From: Streptomyces antibioticus
GTDB taxonomy: Bacteria; Actinomycetota; Actinomycetes; Streptomycetales; Streptomycetaceae
NCBI RefSeq assembly: GCF_002019855.1
Contig: NZ_CM007717.1
Span: forward strand, 1,054,001-1,118,000
Length of the DNA stretch: 64,000 bases
Direction: 5' to 3'
The notes under the pieces are model-generated. The model had not been told where the DNA came from, searched no databases, and saw only the letters and a program-made list of their open reading frames with translations. This document shows positions 1 through 8,442 of this stretch, one piece after another (position 1 is the stretch's first letter; each line of letters opens with the position of its first letter). The position numbers were made by a program, and so were the translations under genes.

Positions 1-1
1 C

Positions 2-175
2 GACGCCCTGTACGAGCGGTCGGCGCGTCTGACGGCCTCCGTGTGCGAGCGGTACGGCATCCCCAAGGACCGCGCGCACATCATCGGCCACCACGAAGTA
101 CCCGGCACCGATCACACCGACCCGGGCCCGAGCTGGGACTGGGCCCGCTATCTGAAGCTCGTCGACTCGGCCTGA
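2..175 (+). CDS. N-acetylmuramoyl-L-alanine amidase, C-terminal end (partial)
   Basis: Only the last 57 codons are present; the gene enters from the left edge. The residues HIIGHHEVPGTDHTDPGPSW followed by DW match the C-terminal end of the Amidase_2/PGRP fold, in which a His and an Asp before GP-x-W help hold the catalytic zinc. The family cleaves the amide bond between MurNAc and L-Ala in peptidoglycan. The N-terminus is missing, so secretion signals and extra domains cannot be judged. It appears to be host chromosome and reads in the same direction as the regulator that follows. Confidence 0.8.
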   Translation, partial: DALYERSARLTASVCERYGIPKDRAHIIGHHEVPGTDHTDPGPSWDWARYLKLVDSA

Positions 176-296
176 CCCGCACCGGGTCTCCGCGTCTCCT
201 CGATTCCGTCTTCCGACGACCTCCGTCCAAACGGTTGTCGGCCCGCACACCCGGAGTGACGATGTCCCCAGCCGTAGCTCCTCCAGGGAGGACGAT

Positions 297-1547
297 GTGA
301 ACGATCCCTGGGTGGCCCTGGAACCGGGGGCCGACCCTGCCGAACGGGTACGGATCCTGCGCAGAGCGCACGAGACGTTCACCGTCGCGGGCACCATGCC
401 CCGTCCGGTGCGTGCCGTGGTGGCCGATTCCTGGCGGCGTTCGGCGCGGGCCGGCGTGGGTCCGGACGGCACCGCGAGCGTGGAACTCACGGACGGGGAC
501 CTCGGCGCCTACCGTGCCGAACATCCGCTGGCCCGAGTCATGCCGCTGTTCCGTGAGTTGATGGGCACGTTCGCCGCCGACGGCGAGCATCTCCTCGCAG
601 TGTGCGACGCGCACGGCAGACTCCTGTGGGTCGAGGGCCACCCGGCGACCCGACGCCAGGCGGGGCGCATGAACTTCGTACCGGGTGCGCGCTGGGCGGA
701 GAGCGCGGTCGGGACGAACGCCCCGGGCACGGCGGTCGCCGTCGACCGGCCGGTTCAGGTGTTCGCGGCCGAGCACTTCATACGGCGGGTGCAGCCGTGG
801 ACGTGCGCGGCGGCCCCGGTGCACGACCCACGGACCGGGCGGGTGCTCGGGGCGGTGGACATCACGGGTGGCGACGGGCTGGCGCATCCGCACAGCCTGG
901 GGTTCATACAGGCGGTGGCACGGGCCGCCGAATCCCAGCTCGCCCTGCTCGACTCGGGCCGACCGGCCACGGGGGCGGCGGAGTTGACGGTACTGGGCCG
1001 CGACGAGGCGCTGCTGCTGGCCCACGGCCGCAAGCTCCGGCTCAGCCGCCGGCACAGCGAGATCCTGCTGTTGCTGGCCCGCCATCCGGAGGGGCTGACC
1101 GGCGACGAGCTGCTCTGCGCGCTGTACGAGGACGAGTCGGTGACACCGGTGACTCTGCGCGCCGAACTGGCCCGCCTGCGCGGGGTCCTCGGCCCCGGCC
1201 TGCTCCTGTCGCGCCCGTACCGGCTGGCGCTCCCGGTGGAGTCCGACGTCGACGCCGTGGAACGACGCCTGCGCGCCGGAGCGGTGACGGCGGCACTGTC
1301 GGCGTACGCGGGCCCGCTGCTGCCGGCCTCCCAGGCACCGGCGGTCGTACGCCTCGGCCGCCGCCTCTCCGACGGCCTGCGCGCCGCACTGATCGCCCAC
1401 GGCGACCCCGACCTCCTGGCGGACTGGGCCCACACGCCATGGGGCGAGGACGACCTGAACGTCTGGAGGGCACTGGCGGCGATACGGCCTACGCCGACGG
1501 TACGGGCGCGGCTGTCCGCGCTGGAGGCGGAACTGGCTGCGCTGTGA
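297..1547 (+). CDS. GAF-domain helix-turn-helix transcriptional regulator
   Basis: 416 aa, GTG start preceded by GGGAGG at 286-291. Residues about 25-210 resemble the GAF-type sensor of actinomycete acetoin/aldehyde regulators (SWRRSARAGV, then WAESAVGTNAPGTA and the AVDITGG segment). The C-terminal part (about 225-310) reads as a winged helix: LRLSRRHSEILLLLARHPEG, then a recognition-helix-like TLRAELARLRGVLG. There is no sigma-54 AAA+ domain. It lies directly upstream of an aldehyde dehydrogenase on the same strand, a common Streptomyces pairing, so it probably controls that gene. The inducer is unknown. Confidence 0.8.
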   Translation: MNDPWVALEPGADPAERVRILRRAHETFTVAGTMPRPVRAVVADSWRRSARAGVGPDGTASVELTDGDLGAYRAEHPLARVMPLFRELMGTFAADGEHLLAVCDAHGRLLWVEGHPATRRQAGRMNFVPGARWAESAVGTNAPGTAVAVDRPVQVFAAEHFIRRVQPWTCAAAPVHDPRTGRVLGAVDITGGDGLAHPHSLGFIQAVARAAESQLALLDSGRPATGAAELTVLGRDEALLLAHGRKLRLSRRHSEILLLLARHPEGLTGDELLCALYEDESVTPVTLRAELARLRGVLGPGLLLSRPYRLALPVESDVDAVERRLRAGAVTAALSAYAGPLLPASQAPAVVRLGRRLSDGLRAALIAHGDPDLLADWAHTPWGEDDLNVWRALAAIRPTPTVRARLSALEAELAAL

Positions 1548-1556
1548 GGGGTGAGT

Positions 1557-1595
1557 GGGCGGGGAGGGCGGGGAGGGGAGGGTGGGGGGGTGGGG
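1557..1595 (+). other. G-rich tract, possible G-quadruplex
   Basis: Between the regulator stop and the aldehyde dehydrogenase leader the + strand carries at least six runs of three or more G separated by 1-2 bases. It ends in GGGGGTGGGG facing CCCCTCCCCC. This can fold as a quadruplex or as a short hairpin with one mismatch. Whether it regulates the gene behind it is inference. Confidence 0.35.
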
Positions 1596-1709
1596 CCCCT
1601 CCCCCGTCGATCGGCGGTAGCGCGCAACGTCCTCGCAACCTCTCCCTCCCTACCCTCCCGCTCAGAGCTGTCCAACGGCGGGCGGCACTGCTCAGGGAGG
1701 CTGACCAGG

Positions 1710-3233
1710 ATGACCCGTTACGCGGCGCCCGGAACCGAGGGCGCGATCGTCTCCTACCAGGCGCGGTACGACCACTTCATCGGGGGCGAGTACGTACCGC
1801 CCGCCCGGGGTCAGTACTTCGAGAACCCGTCGCCGGTGAACGGGCAGCCGTTCACGGAGGTGGCGCGCGGTACGGCGGAGGACGTGGAGCGGGCGCTCGA
1901 CGCGGCGCACGCGGCCGCGCCGGGCTGGGGACGCACGTCGGCGACCGAGCGTTCGGACATCCTGCTGAAGATCGCCGACCGGATGGAGGCGTATCTGGAG
2001 CCGCTGGCCGTCGCGGAGACCTGGGAGAACGGCAAGCCGGTCCGGGAGACGCTCGCGGCGGACATCCCGCTGGCCATCGACCACTTCCGCTACTTCGCGG
2101 GCGCGGTCCGGGCGCAGGAGGGCGCGCTCAGCGAGGTCGACGACGACACCGTGGCGTACCACTTCCACGAGCCGTTGGGCGTGGTGGCGCAGATCATCCC
2201 GTGGAACTTCCCGATCCTGATGGCCGCGTGGAAGCTGGCTCCGGCGCTCGCGGCCGGCAACGCGGTGGTCATCAAGCCGGCCGAACAGACCCCGGTCTCG
2301 CTGCACTACTGGATGAGCCTGGTCGCGGATCTGCTGCCGCCGGGTGTGGTGAACATCGTCAACGGGTTCGGCGAGGAGGCGGGCAAACCGCTCGCGTCGA
2401 GTCCGCGGGTGGCGAAGGTCGCGTTCACGGGTGAGACGTCCACGGGCCGGTTGATCATGCAGTACGCGGCGGAGAACCTGAAGCCCGTCACGCTGGAACT
2501 CGGCGGCAAGTCGCCGAACATCTTCTTCGACGACGTGTGGGAGAAGGACGACGACCTGCGCGACAAGGCACTTGAGGGCTTCACGATGTTCGCGTTGAAC
2601 CAGGGCGAGGTGTGCACCTGTCCGTCGCGCGGGCTGATCCAGCGCGGCAACTACGGCGACTTCCTCCAGGCCGCCGTCGCCCGCACCGAGTTGATCAAGC
2701 CCGGTCACCCGCTCGACACCGACACGATGATCGGCGCGCAGGCGTCCGGCGAGCAGCTCTCCAAGATCCTCTCGTACATCGACATCGGCCGGCAGGAGGG
2801 CGCCAAGGTGCTCACCGGCGGGGAACGCGCGGAGTACGACGGTGAGTTGAAGGGCGGGTACTACGTCCAGCCGACCATCTTCGAGGGCGACAACAGCATG
2901 CGGGTCTTCCAGGAGGAGATCTTCGGACCGGTGGTCTCCGTGGCGTCGTTCGACGACTTCGACGACGCCATCAAGACCGCCAACGACACGCTCTACGGTC
3001 TCGGGGCGGGCGTCTGGACGCGGGACATCAACACGGCGTACCGGGCGGGCCGTGCCATCCAGGCGGGCCGCGTCTGGACGAACTGCTACCACGCGTACCC
3101 GGCGCACGCCGCCTTCGGCGGCTACAAGCAGTCGGGAATCGGCCGCGAGACGCACAAGATGATGCTGGAGCACTACCAGCAGACGAAGAATCTCCTCGTC
3201 TCCTACTCGCCGAAGAAGCTCGGCTTCTTCTAG
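1710..3233 (+). CDS. NAD(P)+-dependent aldehyde dehydrogenase
   Basis: 507 aa from ATG 1710, chosen because AGGGAGG (1694-1700) sits 9 bp upstream; the frame is open further upstream but without a ribosome site. It carries the aldehyde dehydrogenase landmarks in order: the nucleotide-binding [27 protein letters not shown], the general base in [14 protein letters not shown], the catalytic Cys in [12 protein letters not shown], and [10 protein letters not shown]. It resembles the ExaC/AldA subfamily that oxidises acetaldehyde and other short aldehydes. It probably forms a unit with the GAF regulator and is closed by the hairpin at 3245. Confidence 0.93.
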   Translation: MTRYAAPGTEGAIVSYQARYDHFIGGEYVPPARGQYFENPSPVNGQPFTEVARGTAEDVERALDAAHAAAPGWGRTSATERSDILLKIADRMEAYLEPLAVAETWENGKPVRETLAADIPLAIDHFRYFAGAVRAQEGALSEVDDDTVAYHFHEPLGVVAQIIPWNFPILMAAWKLAPALAAGNAVVIKPAEQTPVSLHYWMSLVADLLPPGVVNIVNGFGEEAGKPLASSPRVAKVAFTGETSTGRLIMQYAAENLKPVTLELGGKSPNIFFDDVWEKDDDLRDKALEGFTMFALNQGEVCTCPSRGLIQRGNYGDFLQAAVARTELIKPGHPLDTDTMIGAQASGEQLSKILSYIDIGRQEGAKVLTGGERAEYDGELKGGYYVQPTIFEGDNSMRVFQEEIFGPVVSVASFDDFDDAIKTANDTLYGLGAGVWTRDINTAYRAGRAIQAGRVWTNCYHAYPAHAAFGGYKQSGIGRETHKMMLEHYQQTKNLLVSYSPKKLGFF

Positions 3234-3244
3234 GGGCACGAGAA

Positions 3245-3282
3245 ACGGCGCCTGACCTGGGCTTTTGCCCGTCAGGCGCCGT
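3245..3282 (+). terminator. Strong hairpin terminator after the aldehyde dehydrogenase
   Basis: Perfect 12-bp arms ACGGCGCCTGAC (3245-3256) and GTCAGGCGCCGT (3271-3282), with a nested GGGC-TTTT-GCCC hairpin inside. It begins 12 bp after the stop codon. There is no U tract, as is usual for Streptomyces terminators. It is probably the last host feature before the mobile element. Confidence 0.8.
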
Positions 3283-3319
3283 CGGCGCGACCCGCTCGAC
3301 GCGGATATCAGTATTTCCT

Positions 3320-3339
3320 GTTCCTCCCAGTTCCTCCCA
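3320..3339. repeat. Tandem decamer near the integrase-side end
   Basis: GTTCCTCCCA occurs twice head to tail (3320-3329, 3330-3339), followed by a degenerate copy (TCTCTCCCA, 3342-3350). It lies between the last host gene and the stop of the integrase gene, where the attachment site of a tyrosine-recombinase element is expected. It could be an arm-type integrase site. The crossover core cannot be named because the other end of the element is not visible. Confidence 0.35.
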
Positions 3340-3393
3340 CGTCTCTCCCACTCCAGACCGGCTGTTCCGGACCAGTCACGGACCAAACTTGGC

Positions 3394-4788
3394 TCACGGG
3401 GTGGGTGGCACGCCCTTGCTGACCCGGTCCCACTCCTCCATGGACTGCTCGATGAGACGGTTGGCCTGCTCCTGAACGCCATCGAGGAACTTGGCGTAGT
3501 ACTTGAACAGGACATGGATGCTGTGACCGGCCCGCCGAGCACACTCAGCAGGGTCGACACCCGAGTGGAGCCAGAACGAGATCCCGGCATGCCGGAGGTC
3601 ATAGGGCCGCTTCGCCAGACCGGCCGCGAGCTCAGTGCGGGTCAGAACGTACTCCCGCGCCCTCGACCACGTGATCCCGTACGCCGCCGCCTCCACATAG
3701 TTGCCCGCCTGGTTCTGGAACAGCCGCCCATCCGGGGCAACACCGAAGCGCTCGACGTGGGCACGCAGGACGCGGACGAACTGCGGCGGAATGGGTACAG
3801 GTCGGGTCGCCGTCGCGGCACGGCGCTTGAGCGAGTGGACTTCGTAGACCTCACCGTCGTCCGTCCAGTCCTTGCCCGCCGTGACGACGCCACCCGTCAG
3901 GTTGAGCAAACCCCATCCTGTCTCAGGCAAGTGGCACTGCTCGAGACGAAGGTGAATCACCTCGGCCGGCCGCATGGCCGCGAAGTACATACAGCCGAAG
4001 AACGCCTCGAGATGAGGGCCACGGCCCCGCTGTTGCCCCACCGCCGAGAGCAAACGAGCGACCTGGAGCGGGTTGGGCACAGAAGCCGGGTCGACCTCAT
4101 CCTCGACCGACGGAGCACTCCACCTGATCCCAGCAAGCGGGTTGTCGACGAAGTAGCCGTTCTCCACAGCCATGTTGAGCACTTCACTGAACGCCGACCG
4201 CTTGCGACGCGTGGTCTTGGCTGCAGCAGGCTTCCCATCCAGCTTGAGGCACAGTGCGTCCAGCGCTCGACGCATGACGACGGCCTCATTCAGGGAACCA
4301 AGGGGCAGGGAATTCCTCTTGACCCAATCGAGCGCCTTCTTCCACTCCTCGGGCGGCTCCTGCTCCCACGCCTTCTTGTTGAACGCGTAGGAGTACAGCG
4401 CCCTCCGCAGCACCCGCGGCTCCGGATAGACGGATCCCGGACGGACCAAGGCTGGGGTGACGGTGGCAAACGCGTCCGCAAGGGTTCGACGCGTGTTCCC
4501 AGGCGTCCGAGCCCACCGCTGCTCGAGGTACTCATGTGCGAGGTCGTACCATGTCCTCTTCTGCCGTAGCGCTCGCAGCTCCGACGCCGGCAGCCCCGAC
4601 TCTTCGTCAAATGCCTCGCCTTCGCGGGCTGCCGTCATCAGCTTTGAACGCCGGCTCTCGGCAAGGCCGAAGGTCATGAACGACTCTGACTTTTCGAGCC
4701 CGCTGACCGTCCACCGCACCATGAATGGCTTACGCCGATCCGGGCGCTCACGTATGTCCCAGAAGCGAACGTTGTAACTCAGCGCCAA
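3394..4788 (-). CDS. int: Tyrosine recombinase (integrase)
   Basis: 464 aa, TTG start at 4788 overlapping the end of the excisionase gene. The C-terminal catalytic domain shows the tyrosine-recombinase set: Arg in MRPAEVIHLRLEQC, the box YDLRHAGISFW, ARRAGHSIHVLFKYYAKFLD with the second His and the nucleophilic Tyr. The N-terminal half has a core-binding-like helical domain. It would integrate and excise the element by recombination at att sites. The stop lies about 110 bp from the last host feature, so the left attachment site is probably in 3283-3393. No tRNA gene is visible there. Confidence 0.92.
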   Translation of the reverse strand: MALSYNVRFWDIRERPDRRKPFMVRWTVSGLEKSESFMTFGLAESRRSKLMTAAREGEAFDEESGLPASELRALRQKRTWYDLAHEYLEQRWARTPGNTRRTLADAFATVTPALVRPGSVYPEPRVLRRALYSYAFNKKAWEQEPPEEWKKALDWVKRNSLPLGSLNEAVVMRRALDALCLKLDGKPAAAKTTRRKRSAFSEVLNMAVENGYFVDNPLAGIRWSAPSVEDEVDPASVPNPLQVARLLSAVGQQRGRGPHLEAFFGCMYFAAMRPAEVIHLRLEQCHLPETGWGLLNLTGGVVTAGKDWTDDGEVYEVHSLKRRAATATRPVPIPPQFVRVLRAHVERFGVAPDGRLFQNQAGNYVEAAAYGITWSRAREYVLTRTELAAGLAKRPYDLRHAGISFWLHSGVDPAECARRAGHSIHVLFKYYAKFLDGVQEQANRLIEQSMEEWDRVSKGVPPTP

Positions 4789-4988
4789 GTGTCAGAATCC
4801 TTCTCGCAAGCCTCCCACCAGGCATCCAGATCGGAACGACGACACCTGAGTTCACCATTTGGCAGTTTGATCATGCTGGGCGCGTTCCCCCGAGCACGCA
4901 TCCGATAGAACGCCGACGGACTCATGCGGATTTCCGCCAGGACCTCCGCAAGTTTCAAGGCAGGCGGGCGAGCCATACTTCCTCTCAT
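4779..4988 (-). CDS. xis: Excisionase-like helix-turn-helix protein
   Basis: 69 aa, small and basic, of the MerR-like excisionase type: LAEVLAEIRMSPSAFYRMRA is the turn-helix, then LPNGELRCRRSDLDAWWEAC, the usual wing and C-terminal helix. It overlaps the integrase start by 10 bp, so the two are probably translated together. The product likely binds att DNA and biases the integrase toward excision. A 25-bp palindrome 136 bp upstream (5125-5149) is shared with other leftward operons of the element and may be its operator. Confidence 0.85.
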   Translation of the reverse strand: MRGSMARPPALKLAEVLAEIRMSPSAFYRMRARGNAPSMIKLPNGELRCRRSDLDAWWEACEKDSDTWR

Positions 4989-5124
4989 CTCTGCATATCA
5001 GGTGGCCGCGATCGCAAGGCAGGAAAGCGCATTGCGTTCCGACCCCCACGGCGGGTGGACAGCTGCGTTCGCTTCGCCCCACCGCCAAGTGCAGCAACTG
5101 CGAACAGAGGCAATGGTCCGCACA

Positions 5125-5149
5125 ATCCCCGGTTTCGGAAACCGGGGAT
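5125..5149. promoter_or_regulatory. Element-wide 25-bp palindrome, copy 1 (upstream of xis-int)
   Basis: Arm ATCCCCGGTTTC, one central base, then the exact inverted arm. Conserved flanks extend it to about 55 bp: TGGTCCG to the left, then CGCTATATTCCGC and CGCC to the right. Copies 2 and 3 lie at 49805 and 53178. All three precede a leftward gene of the element. A dimeric-repressor operator is the simplest reading. Confidence 0.75.
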
Positions 5150-5298
5150 CATCCGCTATATTCCGCGCCGCCACCGATGGCGCCACCCGGACGGGCTGCA
5201 TAAGCGAGCCATCGGGTACCCCCGCTGCTCACTACGAGGCCGGCCACCCGGACCTCTGAGCGCACGAACAGGATTCTCAAGCAGCTGCCCTCCTTGGA

Positions 5299-5371
5299 CT
5301 ACGACGCGGTGGCGTAATGCAGAGCGCCCTGGAACGCCGGATGATCGGGGAGGTTGTAGATTGACATGCAC
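5299..5371 (-). pseudogene. Possible fragment related to the gene at 36429
   Basis: Reading leftward from 5371 the DNA gives VHVNL, and after a one-base shift NLPDHPAFQGAL. The gene at 36429-36947 has VHVNLDDLPQDLEYP at the equivalent place. The nucleotide strings around TGCATGTCAA are also alike. This suggests a decayed copy of the same 5' region, but the match is short and could be chance. The rest of 4989-5494 contains only the palindrome at 5125 and no gene I can support. Confidence 0.3.
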
Positions 5372-5494
5372 CTGCGAGATGTTCCAGTCCTGTTGGGCCC
5401 GTCACCGTCTGCCGTGAGCGATCTGGTCTCGGACGCACGACTGCCTTCTACGCGGTCCCGTCGACGACCAATCCATGACTCCTGAAAATCAGAT

Positions 5495-6020
5495 TGGCAG
5501 CGGCCCAAATTCGACGTTGGACTCCATCTCAGGACGAACGAGTGAATGGGCTCGGTCTGGGCGTCGACGGCGGCCATGGCGCGGCGGTGGAAGTCCTCGG
5601 CGGCGGGGAAGAACAGCAGTAAGTCGTAGTGGTAGATGAGGAGGCCGGTGATGGTACGGGCGGTCGGGTCGTCGTCCACGTCGTGTATGTCGGCCAAGGC
5701 GGAATCCACGCCCAGGAGGCGTCGTGCGGGCGGGCGACCCTGGCGAGGAGGTCGATGACGGAGAGGGCCACGGCGACCAGGACGCCGAACATGAGGGCGC
5801 CGGGGCGCAGCCAAGGGCCCGGAGGAGTCCGCAGAGCGGAATGCCGCAGGCCGGCGGAGCTGGCCCAGCTCGATCAGGCGGACGACGGTGTAGGCGACGC
5901 TCGCGCCGAGGAAGCCAGCGGGGGTGCCGCCTGCGCAGCGGTCCGAGAAAGAGCAGAACGACCGCTGTGCAGGCGGCACTGACGATGGAGTCACGCTGGC
6001 GGAGTCGGCGAGAGACCGAA
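5495..6020 (-). pseudogene. SulP-family anion transporter relic (C-terminal part with STAS domain)
   Basis: Pieces of one protein appear in different leftward frames: VVRLIELGQLRR, then GVLVAVALSVIDLLARVARP (last SulP membrane region), then DIHDVDDDPTARTITGLLIY, HYDLLLFFPAAEDFHRRAMA and AVDAQ, and finally MESNVEF. SulP transporters of actinomycetes have these blocks in this order, the later ones forming the STAS domain. At least two frameshifts separate them and the N-terminal membrane domain is absent. It is a dead remnant between the integration genes and the cargo. Confidence 0.75.
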
Positions 6021-6150
6021 GTCGAGCCGCACCTTCTACACGGCAAGACCCTGGAAGGGCGGCTGGATGGTGCTCTGCGGCACGAGACCTCCGGCCGTCA
6101 GGGCGCCCGCGTCAACTCCCGCCGAGCGAGCCGGGCATCAGCGCACCGGG

Positions 6151-6636
6151 TCAGCGTTCGGCGGCGTCCTTCCAGTAGTCCTCCAGCATCTCCCCGGGCC
6201 ACGCGGGCTGCGTGACGGCGCCCCTCGGCAGGAACTCCTCGAACACGGCCACCAGGTCCACTACCAGGGTGCCCTCGTCGGCGTCGAGGTCGGTGACGTG
6301 CAGGTCTCGCCCGTCTACGCGGAGCAGCCGCGGGAACGACGTCGCAAGCCGGGCCGGGCGCCTGTGGTTGTGGTGCACGAAGGTGCCCGTCGCCGGCCAC
6401 GCCGGATTGTCGCGCGGACTGCGGGCGTGGAGAGCAACATCGTCGGGAGAGCCGAAGTTGAAGAACCAGGTGACCTGGAGGTGGGAGAACTCCTCGATCC
6501 CCTGCAGCGTCTCCACCGGGTACTCCGGGCGCAGGCGAATGATCGACTCCACACCGCCCTTGAAGTCGTCAAGCCGCCCCTTGTGGCCTCCGACCACGTC
6601 GGCGATCACCGGCACCTCGATGGACTTTGCGGACAC
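6151..6636 (-). CDS. TsaA/TrmO-like SAM-dependent methyltransferase
   Basis: 161 aa from GTG 6636, chosen for AGGGGGAAGG just upstream; an in-frame ATG at 6681 has no such site. Family marks: GVESIIRLRPEY, LQGIEEFSHLQVTWFF, ARSPRDNPAWPATGTF, LLRVDGRDLHVTDLDADEGT and PAWPGEMLEDYW. The TsaA-like (UPF0066) family includes TrmO, which methylates N6-threonylcarbamoyladenosine in some tRNAs. A role beyond a small-molecule or tRNA methyltransferase is not shown here. It stands alone, leftward, just downstream of the XRE/TPR regulator. Confidence 0.75.
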   Translation of the reverse strand: MSAKSIEVPVIADVVGGHKGRLDDFKGGVESIIRLRPEYPVETLQGIEEFSHLQVTWFFNFGSPDDVALHARSPRDNPAWPATGTFVHHNHRRPARLATSFPRLLRVDGRDLHVTDLDADEGTLVVDLVAVFEEFLPRGAVTQPAWPGEMLEDYWKDAAER

Positions 6637-6711
6637 GCCTTCCCCCTTCTCCGCTCGCGGCACAGCAAGGCGGTCGACCACTGGACGTCCGCCTTCACCA
6701 CCATGGCGCCG

Positions 6712-8100
6712 TCAGGCTACTCGTTCGAGTACGGCCTTGGCGCGCTCGTCGATCTCCGCCGCCGCGCTGATTCCCCGGTTACGGAAGGGGGACAGCACCC
6801 TTCGCATGTTCACGGCGGCCTCACGCACTCGGCCCGACTGCACGCCTTCCATCGCGTCCAGCGCCTGTGCCCACGTCATGCACGCGGCCTCGACGTTGCC
6901 CTTGCGGGCCTGCAGCGTGCCCATGTAGCCCAACGTGACCGCATGGGTACGGCTGAAGGTGTCGGCCTTCCGCGTCAGCACGCTGTTGTTGAACTCTCGG
7001 AGCGCTCCGTCGAGATCGCCGAGCGTCCACAGGGTGCGCGCGGTCTCGTGGGCCAGGGATGCCCGCTGGAAGAACCACACCCGACTCGGATCCTCGTCAC
7101 CGGCGCCCGCCGCAGCAAGGTCATCCTCGGCCCGCAGGAGTGCTGCGATCGCCGCCCGTTTCTGCCCATCGGCGGCAAGGCTGCGTGCTTGCACCACACC
7201 GAGCAGTGCCCTCTCGCGGGGTGTCGCCAACGTATACCGCTTGCGTTCGACGGAGGCCGTGGCGAGGTCGACAGCAGTCTGCGGGTGGCCGAGGTCCGTT
7301 GCCTGGTGAGCCATCGCCCGCAGGATATGGCCGGCGAGCGGAGCGTCGTCGGCTTCGGCCGCGAGCTTGAGAGCCAGGGTGAAGTAGCGCCGCCCGGCCT
7401 CGTGGTGGGAAGCATCGAAGCTCATCCAGCCGGCGACGTACACCGCCTCTGAGGCAGCGGCGAGAAGTGCGCGGCGAGTATCGTCGCTGGTGAACACCCC
7501 GCCGATGTATCTGGCAACGTCATCGACAAGGTACTGGTAGAGAGCCGTGCGGCCGTCCATGCCGCCGTGTCGCTGGTCTCGCCGAGAGAAGAACTCCGTC
7601 ATCTCACGTACGGCGCTGACCTCTGCGGCCCCAACCCGGCGGCTCGTCGCGGCCTGCCGGGACTCCGCCCGCTGAGGAGCCTCGTCCCACCACTGCTGTC
7701 CAGGCAGGGTCAGGCCGCCCACCGAGTAGGCGGCACCGACCAGCAGCCGGCGGCGTTCGAGGTCCACGTCGCTTCTCCCAAGGTCTACCAGCGCAGTCAG
7801 CGTATCGACGTGCCACTCGGATGCCGCGGCCGCACCCATGTCCGTTAAGGAGAGCCCGATTTCGGCTGCGGTGACGGGGCGTTGAAGCCGACGCGACAAC
7901 GTCTCGCACAAGATAGAGGGCGCTCTACCGGAGGGCTGGGTTCCTGCCACCCACATGGCGACGTGCGAGCGGCTCGTTCCCAGCAATTCCTGCGCGCCGA
8001 CCTCAGCCGCGACCCTCACGAAGGCAGCCGCCACCTTCGGCTGCGACCAGCCGGTTTCCGCGATCGCGTCGGCCAGCTTCACGTTTCGCTCGCGCGCCAT
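6712..8100 (-). CDS. XRE-type helix-turn-helix regulator with TPR-like C-terminus
   Basis: 462 aa. Residues 1-75 hold the DNA-binding domain (KLADAIAETGWSQPKVAAAF, then TSRSHVAMWVAGTQPSG). From about 190 to the end there are repeated helix pairs of tetratricopeptide type (for example ALLGVVQARSLAADGQKRAA, ETARTLWTLGDLDGALREF). This layout is typical of Streptomyces pathway regulators that sense a peptide or partner. It is divergent from the cargo cluster starting at 8443, with a 342-bp shared upstream region, so it probably controls that cluster. Confidence 0.8.
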   Translation of the reverse strand: MARERNVKLADAIAETGWSQPKVAAAFVRVAAEVGAQELLGTSRSHVAMWVAGTQPSGRAPSILCETLSRRLQRPVTAAEIGLSLTDMGAAAASEWHVDTLTALVDLGRSDVDLERRRLLVGAAYSVGGLTLPGQQWWDEAPQRAESRQAATSRRVGAAEVSAVREMTEFFSRRDQRHGGMDGRTALYQYLVDDVARYIGGVFTSDDTRRALLAAASEAVYVAGWMSFDASHHEAGRRYFTLALKLAAEADDAPLAGHILRAMAHQATDLGHPQTAVDLATASVERKRYTLATPRERALLGVVQARSLAADGQKRAAIAALLRAEDDLAAAGAGDEDPSRVWFFQRASLAHETARTLWTLGDLDGALREFNNSVLTRKADTFSRTHAVTLGYMGTLQARKGNVEAACMTWAQALDAMEGVQSGRVREAAVNMRRVLSPFRNRGISAAAEIDERAKAVLERVA

Positions 8101-8442
8101 CGTCTACCTCGGTTCACGAAAACGATCTTTGACGGGTTTGACGGCCTCGGTTGCCGTCCGGAGATACCGCCGCGGTGTGATTCACGGTTCGCTCTTGGTC
8201 AACGAAACCACCAACTGCCCTCGCTCGGGAGGAGACCGGTGAAGACCAGCCAGACGCCTGATAACGGCCTCCGACCCGTTCCGGGTGGCGGCGGCCCGCA
8301 TCCCTCAAGCCCGGCGCACAGCGCGAGAAACACCCGTCGGCGGCGGCACTTCAGCTGCAGAACCTCCGCCGCTTCAAGTGCTCCGACTAGACGGCCGATC
8401 GAGCCCACCACGGACTCAGGCACGAGCTGCGAGAGGGCGAGC
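8101..8442. promoter_or_regulatory. Divergent intergenic region upstream of the cargo cluster
   Basis: Between the XRE/TPR regulator (leftward) and the ATPase gene (rightward). It contains two close copies of TTGACGG (around 8129 and 8139), either of which could be a -35 element. A GTG at 8239 has a strong upstream GGGAGGAG and is in frame with the ATPase gene, so a longer protein is possible, but the translated extension is Pro/Arg/Ser-rich and unlike the family. I see no other gene here. Confidence 0.4.

Noticed and set aside
81..1433. Long leftward ORF of 450 codons opposite the GAF regulator
   Set aside because: Arg/His/Gly-rich antisense shadow with no domain; the + strand frame has clear GAF and helix-turn-helix motifs and an SD.
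3283..3393. tRNA gene as integration target
   Set aside because: No cloverleaf or CCA-type 3' end can be built from this stretch on either strand.
1692..3602. Leftward ORF of 636 codons opposite the aldehyde dehydrogenase
   Set aside because: Complement of a strongly conserved enzyme; high GC keeps the antisense frame open.
8239..8442. N-terminal extension of the ATP-binding protein from GTG 8239
   Set aside because: Good SD, but the translation is Pro/Arg/Ser-rich without family similarity, so the 8443 start was preferred; kept as an alternative.
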